This document shows positions 19,814 through 31,039 of a stretch of DNA of 32,901 nt, one piece after another. The stretch covers positions 1,652 through 34,552 of the forward strand of contig JAMYWO010000372.1 in assembly GCA_024220525.1 (NCBI GenBank). Reading direction: 5' to 3'. Under the pieces are notes generated by a model. It was given only the letters and a program-made list of their open reading frames with translations. It did no database searches and was not told the DNA's origin. Origin of the DNA: Cochliopodium minus. Its lineage: Eukaryota > Discosea > Himatismenida > Cochliopodiidae. Each line of letters starts with the position of its first letter. The first letter of the stretch is position 1. Both the position numbers and the translations under genes were made by a program.

Positions 19814-21714
19814 ATGAATAGCCAGAGCGAAAATTGGTTTGAATTTGAACCTATTGAAAATACATTCAATAATAACAACACTACCATCACAAACAATGAT
19901 ACCACCAACATCAATATCTACAAAGATTTAATCAACAATGACGATTATCAATTTTATAATGAGGGGAATGAAATAGAGGAAGATATAGAAGATATGGAGG
20001 AGGATGAGAATGATGATTATGAAGATTATGAGGATATGGAAGAAGAGGAAAGAAATATAGATAGCACAGAGTTGGATGATGACATGGAGGATGAAAAAAT
20101 TTTTGATGATGGTTTTGAGGATGAATATGAGGATGATATAGAAGAGGAAGATGATTACGAAGATTATGATAGTGATGATGATAGTTTCAAAGAGCTGATG
20201 CCAAAATGGAAAGAACATGCATTAAAAAATATACCTTTATTTACACATAAATGGATAAAAAGATTGAATAATGGCAAAATAAAAAGAAAAAAAATATAAT
20301 TTCAGAGAAAATAATTTTTTTTTAATTTAGATATAGATGAGATAAATCCAAAAGTTAATTTGAAAAGTGAAGAATCTCGTTTAAACAAGCTCAAAGGAAT
20401 GTTGTTGGACATCTCTGAAGAAATGTTTTTGAATGCAAACAAATACAGACAAAAAATAAAGCAGATAGAAGAAATCTTCCAAATAAAACCGAACAGATCC
20501 TCCAAAAACATCTTCAACAGAATCCCAATCGTAAAGAAAGTAGCCAAAGTATCTCCGATCAAAAAAGCTCCGCCAACAAAAAGTAAAGAAGCAAGAAAAC
20601 AAGTTCAGATTCCTCAAATCAATCTCTCTAAAAATAATAAAGAAAATAGTAATAATAATAACAATAACAATGATAATAATAACAATCAAATTAATGTTAA
20701 TAATATTCACAGCGACATCAGTCAAATTTTGGTTGATATGCCACAATATCTCGACACAAACAATTTTTATTCCCATCCCACTCCTATGGTCAGTCAAAAT
20801 CCCTTCAACAACAGCAACCCAAATATAAATGTAAACCTAGGAAATAATACAAACAATAACTTGTTCAACGAAACTTTCGGAGAAATGCACTCCTTTTTTG
20901 AAGAAGAATCCTACCTTCCTGTCCCTTATAATCTCAATCCTGCTCCCTACTTACCCATCCAGGCCAAAGTCAGCAGCTCTGACATCCAGAATATCATCAA
21001 CAAGTGGCTTTCCAAAATCAACAAGTGCCTTTGTTCTTCCATAGAAAACAGAAGCGAAAGCATAGAATTAGAATTGCACAGAAATTTCTGGAATGAAAGT
21101 GTTGCTGTTTGGCTTCAAGAAAGGTTTTTTTTCAAAAATATATTTTTTCTTTTTTCCAAGAAATATTTTTTTCATTTTTTCATTTTTCTTTTATTATTTT
21201 TATTTTTTATTTTTATTTTTCATTTTTTTTATTTTTTATTATTTTTATTTTTTTTTTATTTTTCTTTTTTTTATTTTTTATTTTTTATTTTTTATTTTTC
21301 ATTTTTCATTTTTTTTTTTTGAATAGATGTAATGAACGAATTAACGAGAACGAATTTTGGATCACTTGTGTTGATAATCTCATTAAACTTTGCTGCGATG
21401 CTTTTTGTGATATCAATCTCCTCGTTGGTTCTTCCATTATCGATGAGAATGACATCAATCACGATTATCTTTTGTCCAGCGAATTAAATTCGCGCAAATG
21501 TGTTATTTATTTGACCAAAAATTATCCTTTGAAAATCACTTTTAATCAAAACAAATCTCCTTCTTTTGTCCGCATCACTTTTCACAAGATCATTTACTCC
21601 AAACATGAGTTTTTGTCCATGGGTTACAATGGTTTGGGATTGAAGGAGCCCGAAGAGGAACAAGAAAAACTTTGGAATGATTATGAAAAATTTTTCTCGT
21701 TGATTGACAAATAA
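19814..21714 (+). CDS. Unrecognised protein with highly acidic N-terminus and conserved-looking C-terminal domain
   Basis: Three exons (19814-20273, 20331-21123, 21327-21714) give 546 residues. Residues 52-130 are almost entirely Asp/Glu/Tyr/Met, as in histone chaperones and chromatin proteins. KWKEHALKNIPLFTHKWIKR and a Lys-rich segment with KKAPPTKSKEARKQ follow. An Asn run (about 245-270) is low complexity. The last 220 residues look folded: IINKWLSKINKCLCSSI, NFWNESVAVWLQER, FVRITFHKIIYSKHEFLSM, GYNGLGLKEPE. I do not recognise the fold. Exon 1 joins exon 2 through a GC donor (AATG|GCAAAA at 20274), the only junction nearby that keeps the frame. A nuclear role is inferred from composition only. 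The ATG at 19814 was chosen as the first Met in frame. Confidence 0.7.
20274..20330 (+). other. GC-AG intron in the acidic-protein gene
   Basis: The 57-nt intron begins GCAAAA after AATG and ends ATTTAG. Phase 1 on both sides gives NN-DIDEINPK across the junction. The donor context, G|GCAAA, is the same as in the CRYL1 homologue. Confidence 0.6.
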
Positions 21715-21848
21715 AAAAAGAACTTTTGTTTAAAAAAATAAAACTTTTTTTTTTTTAATTTCACTGAAATAAATAAATAATTAAAAAAATAAAATAAAAA
21801 ATTGGTTTTGGTTTTGGATACAAAGGTACCATTATAATATTTTATTTG

Positions 21849-22917
21849 ATGGAAGATGAAGAAATGATAGAGTTAAATCAGAAATATTCTCAATTGGTGC
21901 AAGAAAAGGAAATGAGCAAAGAAGAACCTCAGAAGATTGAATATATTGATCAACATAGAAGCATTGGATCTGTAAATTACCATATATCAGATGTTGGATT
22001 GAGTATGGTGATAAAGAAATCATCCTCTGTAAAAATAATTACAAAACAAAACAGAATATATATCTCACTGAAAAAAAAAAAAAATTTAATTTAGGTTGAG
22101 AAACCAATAGCATTGGTAAATCATGATGGAAAGGTAATAATTAATTTGAAAATTTTGAAAAAAAAAAAAATAAAAATAAATTTATGGATAAGATTTAGCT
22201 TAAATTTTTGAATAATTCAATAATTTCTATCACAAAAACAACTTATTCTTTATCATATGTTTAATTTTTTTTATATATTTAGTTATTATTGGGATATGAG
22301 CCAAGAGATGAAACTTTTAAAGTGGAAGAACCTGAAGAAAATGAACAAGTTGATTTTTTCGCAAGAAATTCTTTGGTGATGGTACTCAGAAACCCTCAAA
22401 AAGGTAAAATTAATTGAAAAATAAATTAAAAAATAAATTAAAAAATTCTAGACGAGGCTACCTTAAAAATTATTCAAAGAAATCTATTATATTTGAGAAT
22501 AATGACTGGATTGGCAATATTAGCCACTTTAACCAACATAATATGTGACAAATTTTTTTCTTCAAAAAAATTAAAATAAATAAAAAAAAATATTCAAAAT
22601 TAAAAAAAATGATGATTTTAGTGAGTTGGGCTCGTCATGATGTCAAAAATCTTACAGGATTCAAATTTTACAGTTTCTTTTTCTTTCCTTTGTTCGTGGC
22701 AATAAGTACAGCAACACTTTTCTACAAAAGTGGAAAGGACGAGATTATGTACATTGCTTTCTGCATCTTTCTAATCTTCAACTTTTTTTTCCAACTTTTT
22801 TTGCCAGTGTCTTTTTTCTTCATCATTCCTTGTCTCCTTTTTCTTTTTTTGTGTTTTCTTCTTTGCATGAACATTCGAAGAAAGATCATTGTCAAAACTT
22901 TTACCACTTCTGTTTAG
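21849..22917 (+). CDS. Unrecognised multi-pass membrane protein
   Basis: Five exons (21849-22028, 22095-22133, 22283-22403, 22452-22544, 22622-22917) give 242 residues. Residues 1-145 are hydrophilic and Glu-rich (MEDEEMIELNQKYSQL, YEPRDETFKVEEPEENE) and probably cytosolic. Four hydrophobic helices follow: LAILATLTNIIL (with preceding residues), FYSFFFFPLFVAISTATLF, IMYIAFCIFLIFNFFFQLF and SFFFIIPCLLFLFLCFLL, ending in a basic tail NIRRKIIVK. The last junction uses GTGACA at 22545. If it is not spliced, exon 4 reads to a TAA at 22579 and the protein would be a 155-residue tail-anchored form, so alternative splicing could give two products. Exon 2 is just 39 nt. I do not recognise the family. 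Confidence 0.65.
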
Positions 22918-23036
22918 ATAAATAAAAAAAATTATTTTGTGTAAAAAAAAAAAAATTTTTTTATTGTTTTTTTTTTCGCTTTAAAAAAATTATTTTTTTT
23001 CTCTTTAAAAATTTTTTAAAAAAAATAAAAAAAAAA

Positions 23037-25131
23037 ATGAAAGAAGAGAATGAGAAAGAACAATATAAATTCGAAAATAGTGATGAATGGAATTGGGAGG
23101 ATAAAGAATTCATTAAAAGTAAAATGGTGGAATATGGGGCTGAAGATTTAGAGTAATCAAAAATACAATTTTTTTATTTTTTTCAGCTAATTTATTTTTA
23201 AAGTGAATTTTATATTGCTAAATTCAAGAAATTGAAAGAGAGCGAAATACAAAATGTGGAGAATTGGTATTACACTGTTAAAGATTTCACTTTCAAAACG
23301 GAATTCATAGATATCTCGATTGAGGAGGCAGAAGCTATGATCCACATCTATCAGTTCAACTGCAACAATAAAAAGAATCCCTCTAAAGAAGATGAGAAGA
23401 TGATTTTGGATTTGGAGAAGAGGATCGATGAGAAGATGAACAGTTTCAACGAAGAGAAAACTGTGAATGGAAATAATTTTTATTTTTGTAGATTGAATTC
23501 AAGAAGTCCCAAGGATTGTCTAATTTTTCCCGGTTTATTTTTTGTTTTTATTTTATTTTATTTTATTTTTAATTTAATTTTTTATTTTTTAAGTTTTTAT
23601 TTTTATTTATATTTTTATTATTTATATTTATTTTTATTTTTATATTTTCAATTTATTTTAATTTTAATTTAATATGATTTTTTCTTTTATTTATCTTTAT
23701 TTATTTTTATATTTATTTATATTTTTATATTTTATTAAAATTTAGATTATTTTTTGAATAATTTTTTTTAAAATTAATTTATTATTTTTATTTATTTTAT
23801 TTTAAAAAAATTGTTCATTTTATTCTTATTTTTTGAATTTTTTTAAAAATATAAGGTCCTTTGTGTCAAAAGATGATAAGAGAGTTGGAAAAAGATTTAG
23901 TTAAAAACAATGTCCAAAATAAAAACGAGGAATACTTACAGTTGATGGACACCTGTGTAAAATGTCTCAAAAGTAATTCTGGAAAAACTGCCTTAGAAAT
24001 GATGTTAAACAGTGAACGTGTATTTTTGGACTTGTAAATTTTATTTTAAATAAGAAATATTATTTTTATATTTATTTTTATTTTTTTTGTTTTTTATATT
24101 TTATATTTTATTTTATTTTATTTTGTTTTTTATATTTTATATTTTATATTTTATTTTTTATTTTTTTTTATTTTTTTTTGTTTTTTGGATTTATTATTTT
24201 TATTCTTTTTTTTTTAAATATTTTTTTTAAATTATTATTTTTTATTTTTTATTTTTTATTTATTATATTTGATTTATTTTTATTCTTTATTTTTTTTATT
24301 TTTTATTTCAAGGTTGTTGTTTTTGTCTTTTAAAAAGAAATGGACAATGAAAATAGTGGTGAGAGAATTCAATGATAATTTGTCTTATGCTTTTGAGTTT
24401 CGTTGTTTTGTCTACAAAAGAAACATGACCGCGATTACCCAATATGACAGTGGGGCTTATTTTAAAGTTTATTTTTTTCATTTAATATAAATTTTAAAAT
24501 TTTTCTGTTTTTTATTTTTTATTTTTTATTTTTATTTTTATTTTTATTTTTTTTTAAAAAAATTATATTTTTTTATTTTTTATTTTTTTTATTAATTTTT
24601 TATTTTTCAATTTTATTAATTAAATTTAAATTAAGGAACTTGCTCAGTGGGAGAAAGTTAAAGAAATTCCAACTCTTATTTCCAACTATTTTTATGAGAA
24701 CTTACAGTCAAAATTACACTTGGAAAATTCTGTGGTTGACATTGCCATCCTCAAAGATGGTTCTCTCAAAGTAGTAGAAATAAATAGCTTTAATCATGGT
24801 AAAATAAAAAATAAAAAAAAATAATAAAATAAAAATAAAATCCAAAAAACAAAAAAATAAAATAAAAATAAAAAATAAAATAAAATAAAATGAAAATTAT
24901 TATTTAGGTACTGGTGCTTCCCTTTTTAATTGGATTGAAGACAAAGAAATTTTATGTAATGAAATTAAAGGGATACCTGTTTTCCGTTATGTTGAAAACG
25001 AGCTAGATAAAGAACAGATGGAGAAAAACTTTCCTTTTGAGTTTTACAACATCATTGTGGAAGCAAGAAATAGAATACTGAAAAAGAAAAAAGAAGAAAA
25101 CTCCAAAAAAGAGGGTTGTATTTTGTTTTAG
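23037..25131 (+). CDS. CDC123/D123-like ATP-grasp protein
   Basis: Six exons (23037-23152, 23204-23532, 23856-24033, 24313-24466, 24636-24798, 24908-25131) join without frame breaks into 387 residues. Key motifs in order are WYYTVKDFTFKTEFIDIS (about 70-90), RLNSRSPKD (135-143), FEFRCFVYKRNMTAITQYDS (about 234-254), VVDIAILKDGSLKVVEINSF and GTGASLFNW (314-322). This order of F-x-RL-x-RSPKD, a strand with RCFV and QYD, and a late D-x-N-like EIN-x-F plus LF-W, is that of the CDC123 ATP-grasp superfamily. Yeast and human Cdc123 helps assemble translation factor eIF2. This protein differs enough (RLNSRSPKD in place of the usual K-x-N-x-SPKDA) that a separate ATP-grasp ligase is possible. The C-terminus is Lys-rich. 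Introns 2-5 are T-rich simple sequence. Confidence 0.7.
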
Positions 25132-25213
25132 TGTTCCGTTTTACCAAAATTTTTAATTTATTAAAAAGTACATTCAAAAAAAAGTCATAAAAAAAAAATC
25201 TAACAGTTAACTA

Positions 25214-28148
25214 TTAGTTGTTACTTTCTTTCATTTCATTTCCCATTGATGTCAATGCTTTGCTGTACTTTTCTCTTGATTTCCAAAAAATAAATGTTCC
25301 AATGATTACAACTATCAAAGAACCTCCAATAGATCCCAAAACGATTCCCGCAATAGCTCCTGAAGAAAGACCTGACAAAAATATTTTAAAAAAATTTCTT
25401 TAAAAAAGAAATTCTCTTGTCTTTACCTTTGCAATTTGAATTAATTGTTGAAGAAAGTGATACAGAAAGAGAATTTTGTTGGTTATTTATCGAAGAAATA
25501 ATTTTGTCACATTTATTGTTTTTGTAAGTTGGTTTCACACTAAATTGAGTATTATTAAAACTCAGTTTTTGGGTACAGTTGTAGTTAACAAGTGAAATTG
25601 AAACATTCCCTTTCTCAATTTGGTTTTCGACAACCAAACTGACATTTCCATTTAGTGTTACACATCCTGTGACATTTATAGCACCTTTCAAACAAGATAA
25701 GTTCGATTTATTTGAAAAAATTTGTTAAAAAAATGATAATTTTACCATTTTTGTTAATGCTAGATAAAACAACAGTAATTTCGGACTGAGAAGACTGATT
25801 AAAATTTCCAAAGATTGTAATACTAGTTTCGTTCAAAATGAAGGATTCAGTAATGGAGGTGGTATCTGAAACTAAACTTGAGAAAGTGTAAATCCAATTG
25901 TTATTTGAAGTCACGCAAGAAATGTTGAATTGAGTTGGATCAACTTTGATTGTGTTTGAAAGACCACATTTTTCACAATTAGGGACATTATACAAACAAA
26001 GAGAAGGAAATAAAGTAGAAGGTATTAATGTGCTTGGATTTAAAGTTGATGGTAAATCTTTAGAAGGGACAGAAGTGGTGGGTTCACTGGTAGTTGCATC
26101 TGGTGTTGTAGGTGATTCCGAAGAAGGTATCAATGTAGAAGGGAAAATGGTAGAAGGAATCATACTTGTTGGTTCTGTGGTGGTTTCTTCGGGAGGTATT
26201 GTTGATGGGACGAGTGTACTTGGAATCAATGTTGAAGGAATAGGTGTCGAAGGAATTAATGTGCTTGGAATCGGTGTTGAAGGAATTAATGTTGACGGTA
26301 TTGGTGTTGAAGGTACCAAAGTGGTGTCTGGATTTAAAGTACTTGGTAGCATAGTTGAAGGGGAAAGAGTAGAAGGAGCTGTGCAATCTGACAAGTAAAT
26401 AATAAAAATAAAAAAAAAAAATTTTTTTAAAAAAAAAATAATTGATTTTTATTACTCAGGCAAGTACAATCTCCAGAATTGGGAATGTATTCTATCCTCA
26501 AAGCATCTCCTATCCAAATATTAGGATCAAAATTACTTACAAGAGAATAGTAAAGATTGACACAAGAATAAGGAGTAGGATAGCTTACAACCGTGGTATT
26601 GGAAGGAAAAGAATTGAGCGCGGCATTAGTATTAGACTGGTTATTGAAAAATACGTTTGTAAAATTCAAACTGATCAAATTTCCTCCAATGATTGCTCGG
26701 AGAATGTTTTTAGAGTTCGTTCCTTTCAGTAAGCTGCTTGAAACGTAACTGTTCGTCACTATCACATTGACTGCAGGGGTACTGTTGCTTGAACTAATAT
26801 CCCCAAATAACCCTAGAATGAAAAGAATATTAAATAAAAATAAAATAAAAATAAATAAAAAATAAAAAAATAAAAATAAAATTTACCTCCAGAATTTGTA
26901 CCATTCATTTTCCCCCTAAAATAAACATTGTCTATTGTGAGATTTGCAGGAGTATTTATTGTATAAAGTGCTATTATTCCTCCGCATTGATCATTACATC
27001 CTTGCACTGTGACATTAGTTCCCACATATATTTCTGAAAGACTAATTGTATCCCAAACCTGGGCAACTATCAAAAAATAAAAAATGTTCCCATTTAAAAA
27101 AAATTTTATCAAACCTATTCCTCCTGTTGTACTAGAGTCTGTAAATATGGTACCTTGAAAAACTCCACTCTTTGAAAGAATACCTGTTTTAATTTCAAAA
27201 AGTTTATTAAATTTTTAAAAAAGAAGCATGTCAAAAAATTTCTTTTTTACAAGTAGTGCAGTATCCAATCAACCCTCCTACAAAACGTGTTCCAGAAACT
27301 TTTAGAATGTTGGCAGTAGGATTGGAAAAAAATCCAAGATTATGGCAGTTAGTCATTATGCTCGTAGTAGCTGTGCCAACTCAAATAAAGTGAAATAATG
27401 AAAGGGGTTTTTTTAAATTTTGAAAAAAAATTTACTTATTCCACCCACATTTGTTTTAGAAGCTCCGCTGTTGATTATGAGGGTGTTTTGTAAAATGCAA
27501 TTTGAAATGGTACCACCCCTCATCTGTCCTACGATACCACCCACAAAACTGGATGTTGTGTTTATGATGTTTGAAAGGGAGGGATCTGATGTTGTCATTG
27601 TTATGTTGGTTATTGTACAATTTGAACAATCTGATACTAGGCCTCCGACATAATTACTACCAGAACTTACTTTCAAATTTACGAAAATGATGTTTTGAAA
27701 AGTAGAATTCGAGCCAAAGCCAAATAATCCTATATTTATTCATCATTACAAGATTTATTAAGTAATTCTTTTATTACCATTCCCTGATATAGTTAAATTC
27801 TGAGATAGATAAAAATTAAATATTATAAATACAATAATAAATATTATTTATATACGTTTTACGATTATCTTTTTATTTTGACCGTCTAGCCCACCATTGT
27901 AATTAGAGGTACTAATTGAGAAGATAGTATCTGTACAGTCAATATCATTTAATAATGCATAAAACCCATTTGATTGCATATTTGACAAATCTGTACAATT
28001 TGATATATTAGATACACCCATTACAAATTCTGGCAAAGTGAACAAAATTAAAATCTTTTTTTGATTAGTTGGTATTTATAAAAAAATTTTATGAGAAATA
28101 AAAACAGTTCTTTACAATTGAAAACAAAGTTATGAAAGAAATGTGCAT
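25214..28148 (-). CDS. Type I surface protein: GLUG-like beta-helix, Pro-Ser-Thr mucin-like repeat, TM, short tail
   Basis: Eleven exons (28148-28116, 28054-27863, 27799-27778, 27729-27436, 27379-27251, 27183-27115, 27066-26887, 26812-26456, 26387-25746, 25684-25427, 25371-25214) give 777 residues with every phase consistent. The first exon, 11 codons, completes a signal peptide (MHISFITLFSIILILFTLPE). Residues 25-300 hold GLUG-type repeats such as NYVGGLVSDCSNCTITN, SFVGGIVGQMRGGTISNC and RFVGGLIGYC, which build right-handed beta-helices. Residues 428-563 are PST repeats (IPSTLIPSTPIPST), a likely O-glycosylated stalk. A Cys-containing ectodomain follows, then a helix around 730-754 (GIVLGSIGGSLIVVIIGTFI) and a tail WKSREKYSKALTSMG. 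N-glycosylation sites are frequent. The architecture suggests a cell-surface adhesin or receptor. Exon 3 is 22 nt. The ligand is unknown. Confidence 0.85.
26000..26380 (-). repeat. Coding repeat for Pro-Ser-Thr stalk
   Basis: Degenerate 15-bp units encode x-x-PST pentapeptides. At about 26216-26312 they form a higher-order, nearly identical 30-bp unit (IPSTLIPSTP) repeated at least three times, which points to recent unequal exchange or slippage. Length is probably variable between strains. Confidence 0.85.
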
Positions 28149-28472
28149 TAGTTCTTATATTTTATGTTTGTGAAACAATTCGAAATTTTTTTTTTTATTT
28201 TTCGGAAGATTACGATTAAGAAAAAAAAAAAAAATATAAAAGCAAATATTTTAGATACTTCCTCGAGCAACATTTAATCAAGAAAAAAAAAGCATTTAAA
28301 CAATAGACATTTGATTGATTGTTTTACTTTGAATTTCATGATGAATTAACTTTAAAAGAAATTCCATAGGTGTTAAGATCTGTTGTTATATTCTTTTTGT
28401 GAGAATATTAATCACATTAATGATTATTTTGTCATGTTGTTTTTAAATTAAAAAATTGGGGTTGATTAATTG
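28149..28472. promoter_or_regulatory. Divergent intergenic region between surface protein and sugar transporter
   Basis: 324 bp lie between two divergent start codons. Homopolymer T and A runs occur around 28190-28250. I see no gene, RNA or known site. Confidence 0.4.
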
Positions 28473-29764
28473 ATGGATAATGTGAAAGATCAAGGTGATA
28501 CAGTAATTTCAGTTGAAGATCAATCCAATGAGAATTCCAAATTAACCATCAAAAGAATAAAGACATTTGAATCCATTTTAGCACTATTCTCTTTTTCATT
28601 GAGTTCTATTTTTATGATAGTATCAAACAAGGTAAACCTATTAAGGAGAAATTTCACATAAGAAAAGATTATAATCAATCTATAAAGCTTATTAGATTAT
28701 ACTCATTACATTTACACTCAATAAAAATATATATAAACACAATATTTCAATTATAGTTTATTTTACATTCATTTGATGGAAATCATCAAGAAATGTTGTT
28801 TATGGCTCAAAATATTGGGGTATTGATCTTCATAGGAATATCTTTCACATTGGGATTCACAGAAATAAAAAAGTTTGATTATAACATCTTGATAAAATTT
28901 GCTCCTCTCAATCTATTGTTTTTGGTGATGGTCATTTCGAATTACAATTGGTATAATTTTTTATATTTTTTCAAATAAATCAAAAAATTAAAGAAAAATA
29001 AAGTTTGTATTTGTTGTCAATACATGAAGCTATGATATATAAAAGCATAACGAATATTGTAATTACATTTGGGGACTGGTATTTCTACAAAACAATCATA
29101 AATTATAAAATAATAATAAGTATGGTGTTATTGTTGGTTGGTGCTGTATTGAATGGTTTCAGCGAAATCAATTTTCAAATTTATACTTTTATTTGGGTTA
29201 TGGCAAATACTTTTTCAAGTGCTTCTTATTACTTGTTCGTAAATACAAAAAAAAAAACAAAATTTCAATTTTCAAATTTCTATTTTTGATCTTTAAAGGT
29301 AAAAAGCATTAAAAAAATGAATGAATTCTCCAAGGTTTTTTATAACATAATCTTTTCTGTTCCTTTGCTTCTTCCTATCATACTTTATTTTGGGGAAAGA
29401 GATACTTTTATCGTAAAAAAATTTTTTTCAATTTAATATTTAATTTATTTATTTTATAAATAAAAAAAAAAAATAGATTGATTTGCTTGATAAAAACATA
29501 TTCTTCTGGATTATTTTCGCTATTAATTTCTTTAGTTCCTTCTTTGTTTCCCTTTCATCATTTTGGTCTTTGAAAGTATCTTCTCCCTCTACTTTTACTA
29601 TGGTTGGTGCTTTCAAACAGATTCCTCTTTGTTTGATTGGTCTATTTCTTTTTGAAACTCCCATTTCAAAGTTTGGAACTTTTAACTTGTCTTTTTCTTT
29701 TGTTTCATGTATTATATTTGCTTACACGAAAGTATCTCTTTTAAATGATCAAAATGAGAAATGA
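28473..29764 (+). CDS. Nucleotide-sugar transporter (GDP-mannose transporter-like, DMT superfamily)
   Basis: Five exons (28473-28631, 28757-28950, 29004-29238, 29299-29412, 29477-29764) give 329 residues, typical for the family, in consistent phase. A 30-residue hydrophilic N-terminus precedes about ten helices. Family marks are FSFSLSSIFMIVSNK (NK at the end of TM1), FAPLNLLFLVMVISNY, YLLSIHEAMIYKSITNIVIT (the Y-L-S-x-x-M/K region), SMVLLLVGAVLNGFSE and, near the end, SFWSLKVSSPSTFTMVGAFK followed by QIPLCLIGLFLF. These resemble Golgi GDP-mannose and UDP-sugar antiporters that exchange the nucleotide sugar for the nucleoside monophosphate. The classical GALNK substrate motif of GDP-mannose transporters is replaced by GAFKQIP, so the sugar cannot be named. 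The protein probably sits in the Golgi or ER membrane. It ends in TGA. Confidence 0.85.
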
Positions 29765-30481
29765 TAATCTCTTTTTTTTCCCTTTATTTATTCTGTAATT
29801 ATTAAATTAATTAAATTAAATTTTTTTTTCTATATGTTGAAGAAATTCTATTTACCAATCTACCAATCAAGGATTGATTTATTTGTAAATTGGATCTCAT
29901 TTTTACTAATCCCTTCTAAAGATCTATGTTTAAAAATGTAAAAAAAATATTTTTTTGATTTATTGTTTGTGAGAATAGAATGGAATTTCAAAACAAAAAA
30001 TTTGGTGAAGTTCTCATGAATCAATAAAAAAAAAAAAAATTTATTATTCACATTCAACCAAAAATAACCTCAATATGTTGTCATATGGTTCCAATATTTG
30101 TTCTAAATTATAGATAAGAGGATTTAAATTTAGAAAAAAGGTAAAGATCCAAAGAAAAAAAGGAGAATTCTTTCGAAAGAGAAAATAATAATATATAAAT
30201 TTTTTAATATTGATTGTGAAGTGAAATAGATTTTGATTTTAGTTGAAATGGTTTATTTTACGAAATCATTTAACATTTCAAACAAATTAAACATAATTAA
30301 AAGTCGAAATGATTTGAGAGGAAGATAAATTAATATATTTTCCCATATTCTATTTAAAATAATTTTTTTTATTTTTTTATTCAAGAAAATTGAGGAATAA
30401 ATAAATATCTTTTTGGATATTCGGAAAAACAAGAAGTGGAGATCCATTATTTTGGAAATTAAATAATTTTACATTTTAATT
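29765..30481. other. Convergent intergenic region, no supported gene
   Basis: 717 bp lie between the ends of the transporter gene and the HWTW-motif gene. Short AT-rich frames occur. One on the minus strand (30447-30253) contains IWENILIYLPLKSF, faintly F-box-like, but codon composition and context do not support it. No RNA gene is seen. Confidence 0.5.
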
Positions 30482-31039
30482 TTACTTTTTCTTAATGAAA
30501 TATTTTGCGTTTTTAGGATCCAAAATAATTTCAATAAGATCGTTTTTGCTTTGAAGCCAAGTCCAATGAAAATGAACTTTGTTTGTAAATTTTAGATTTT
30601 CGATAATTTCTTTAAGTTTTGAAACTTTCATCTTCCTTAAATCTTCATGTGAGTGATAGTTAGTTTCCGCTATAAAAGAATCTTCTTCTCCTAGTTTTAT
30701 ATTTTCCTGGTTATGATTTTCATCTAGTTGATAATTGATAATGTTCTTTTGTTGTGAAATCAAAATATCTTCGTTGTTTGGATTTAAATTATTATTATTA
30801 TTTTGCTCTTCAATATTATTTTGTTGGTTGCTATCTGATTGATCGAAATTAATCACTATAGGCTTATGAGTTTGGTTGTTTATATTTGGAGTATGATGTG
30901 TTGTTATATTAATTTGTTCTGTAATTTTATTATTTTTTTTGATTATCACCACCAGTTTTTTCGAATTTGGTCCATCTTCTTTCTCTCCTGTACTTCTCTT
31001 CTTATTGTTCTTGCCATCATTATTAATTTCACTATCCAT
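30482..31039 (-). CDS. Low-complexity protein with C-terminal HWTW motif domain (copy A)
   Basis: A single exon of 185 residues. Residues 1-130 are low complexity, rich in Asn, Gln and Lys, with a basic patch KNNKKRSTGEK near the start. The C-terminal 55 residues are compact: DLRKMKVSKLKEIIENLKF, then HFHWTWLQSKNDLIEIILDP and a KYFIKKK end. The pattern K-x-x-L-x-E-I-x-E ... HWTW ... K-x-DLIE-I resembles a SAP-like helix-turn-helix used to bind DNA or RNA, but the HWTW insert is not part of the ordinary SAP consensus. Copy B at 31694-32212 shares the C-terminal domain and lies head-to-head. A nuclear function is inferred. There is no intron, unlike most genes here. Confidence 0.75.
   Translation of the reverse strand: MDSEINNDGKNNKKRSTGEKEDGPNSKKLVVIIKKNNKITEQINITTHHTPNINNQTHKPIVINFDQSDSNQQNNIEEQNNNNNLNPNNEDILISQQKNIINYQLDENHNQENIKLGEEDSFIAETNYHSHEDLRKMKVSKLKEIIENLKFTNKVHFHWTWLQSKNDLIEIILDPKNAKYFIKKK

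Noticed and set aside
22577-22620. Separate small gene starting at the ATG at 22609
   Set aside because: The upstream exon joins in phase through GTGACA..TTTTAG and yields one continuous membrane protein; kept only as an alternative.
26216-26312. Regular 30-bp repeats as a CRISPR array
   Set aside because: The units are contiguous, without unique spacers, and encode PST peptides in frame.
25946-26398. 150-residue open frame on the plus strand opposite the PST repeats
   Set aside because: It is the mirror of the repetitive minus-strand exon, which has conserved architecture, splice sites and phases; the valine/glycine pentapeptides follow from the repeat.
30253-30447. Minus-strand frame with an F-box-like IWENILIYLPLKSF
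   Set aside because: It is short, Ile/Phe/Lys-biased like random AT-rich sequence, and without splice partners or a following domain.
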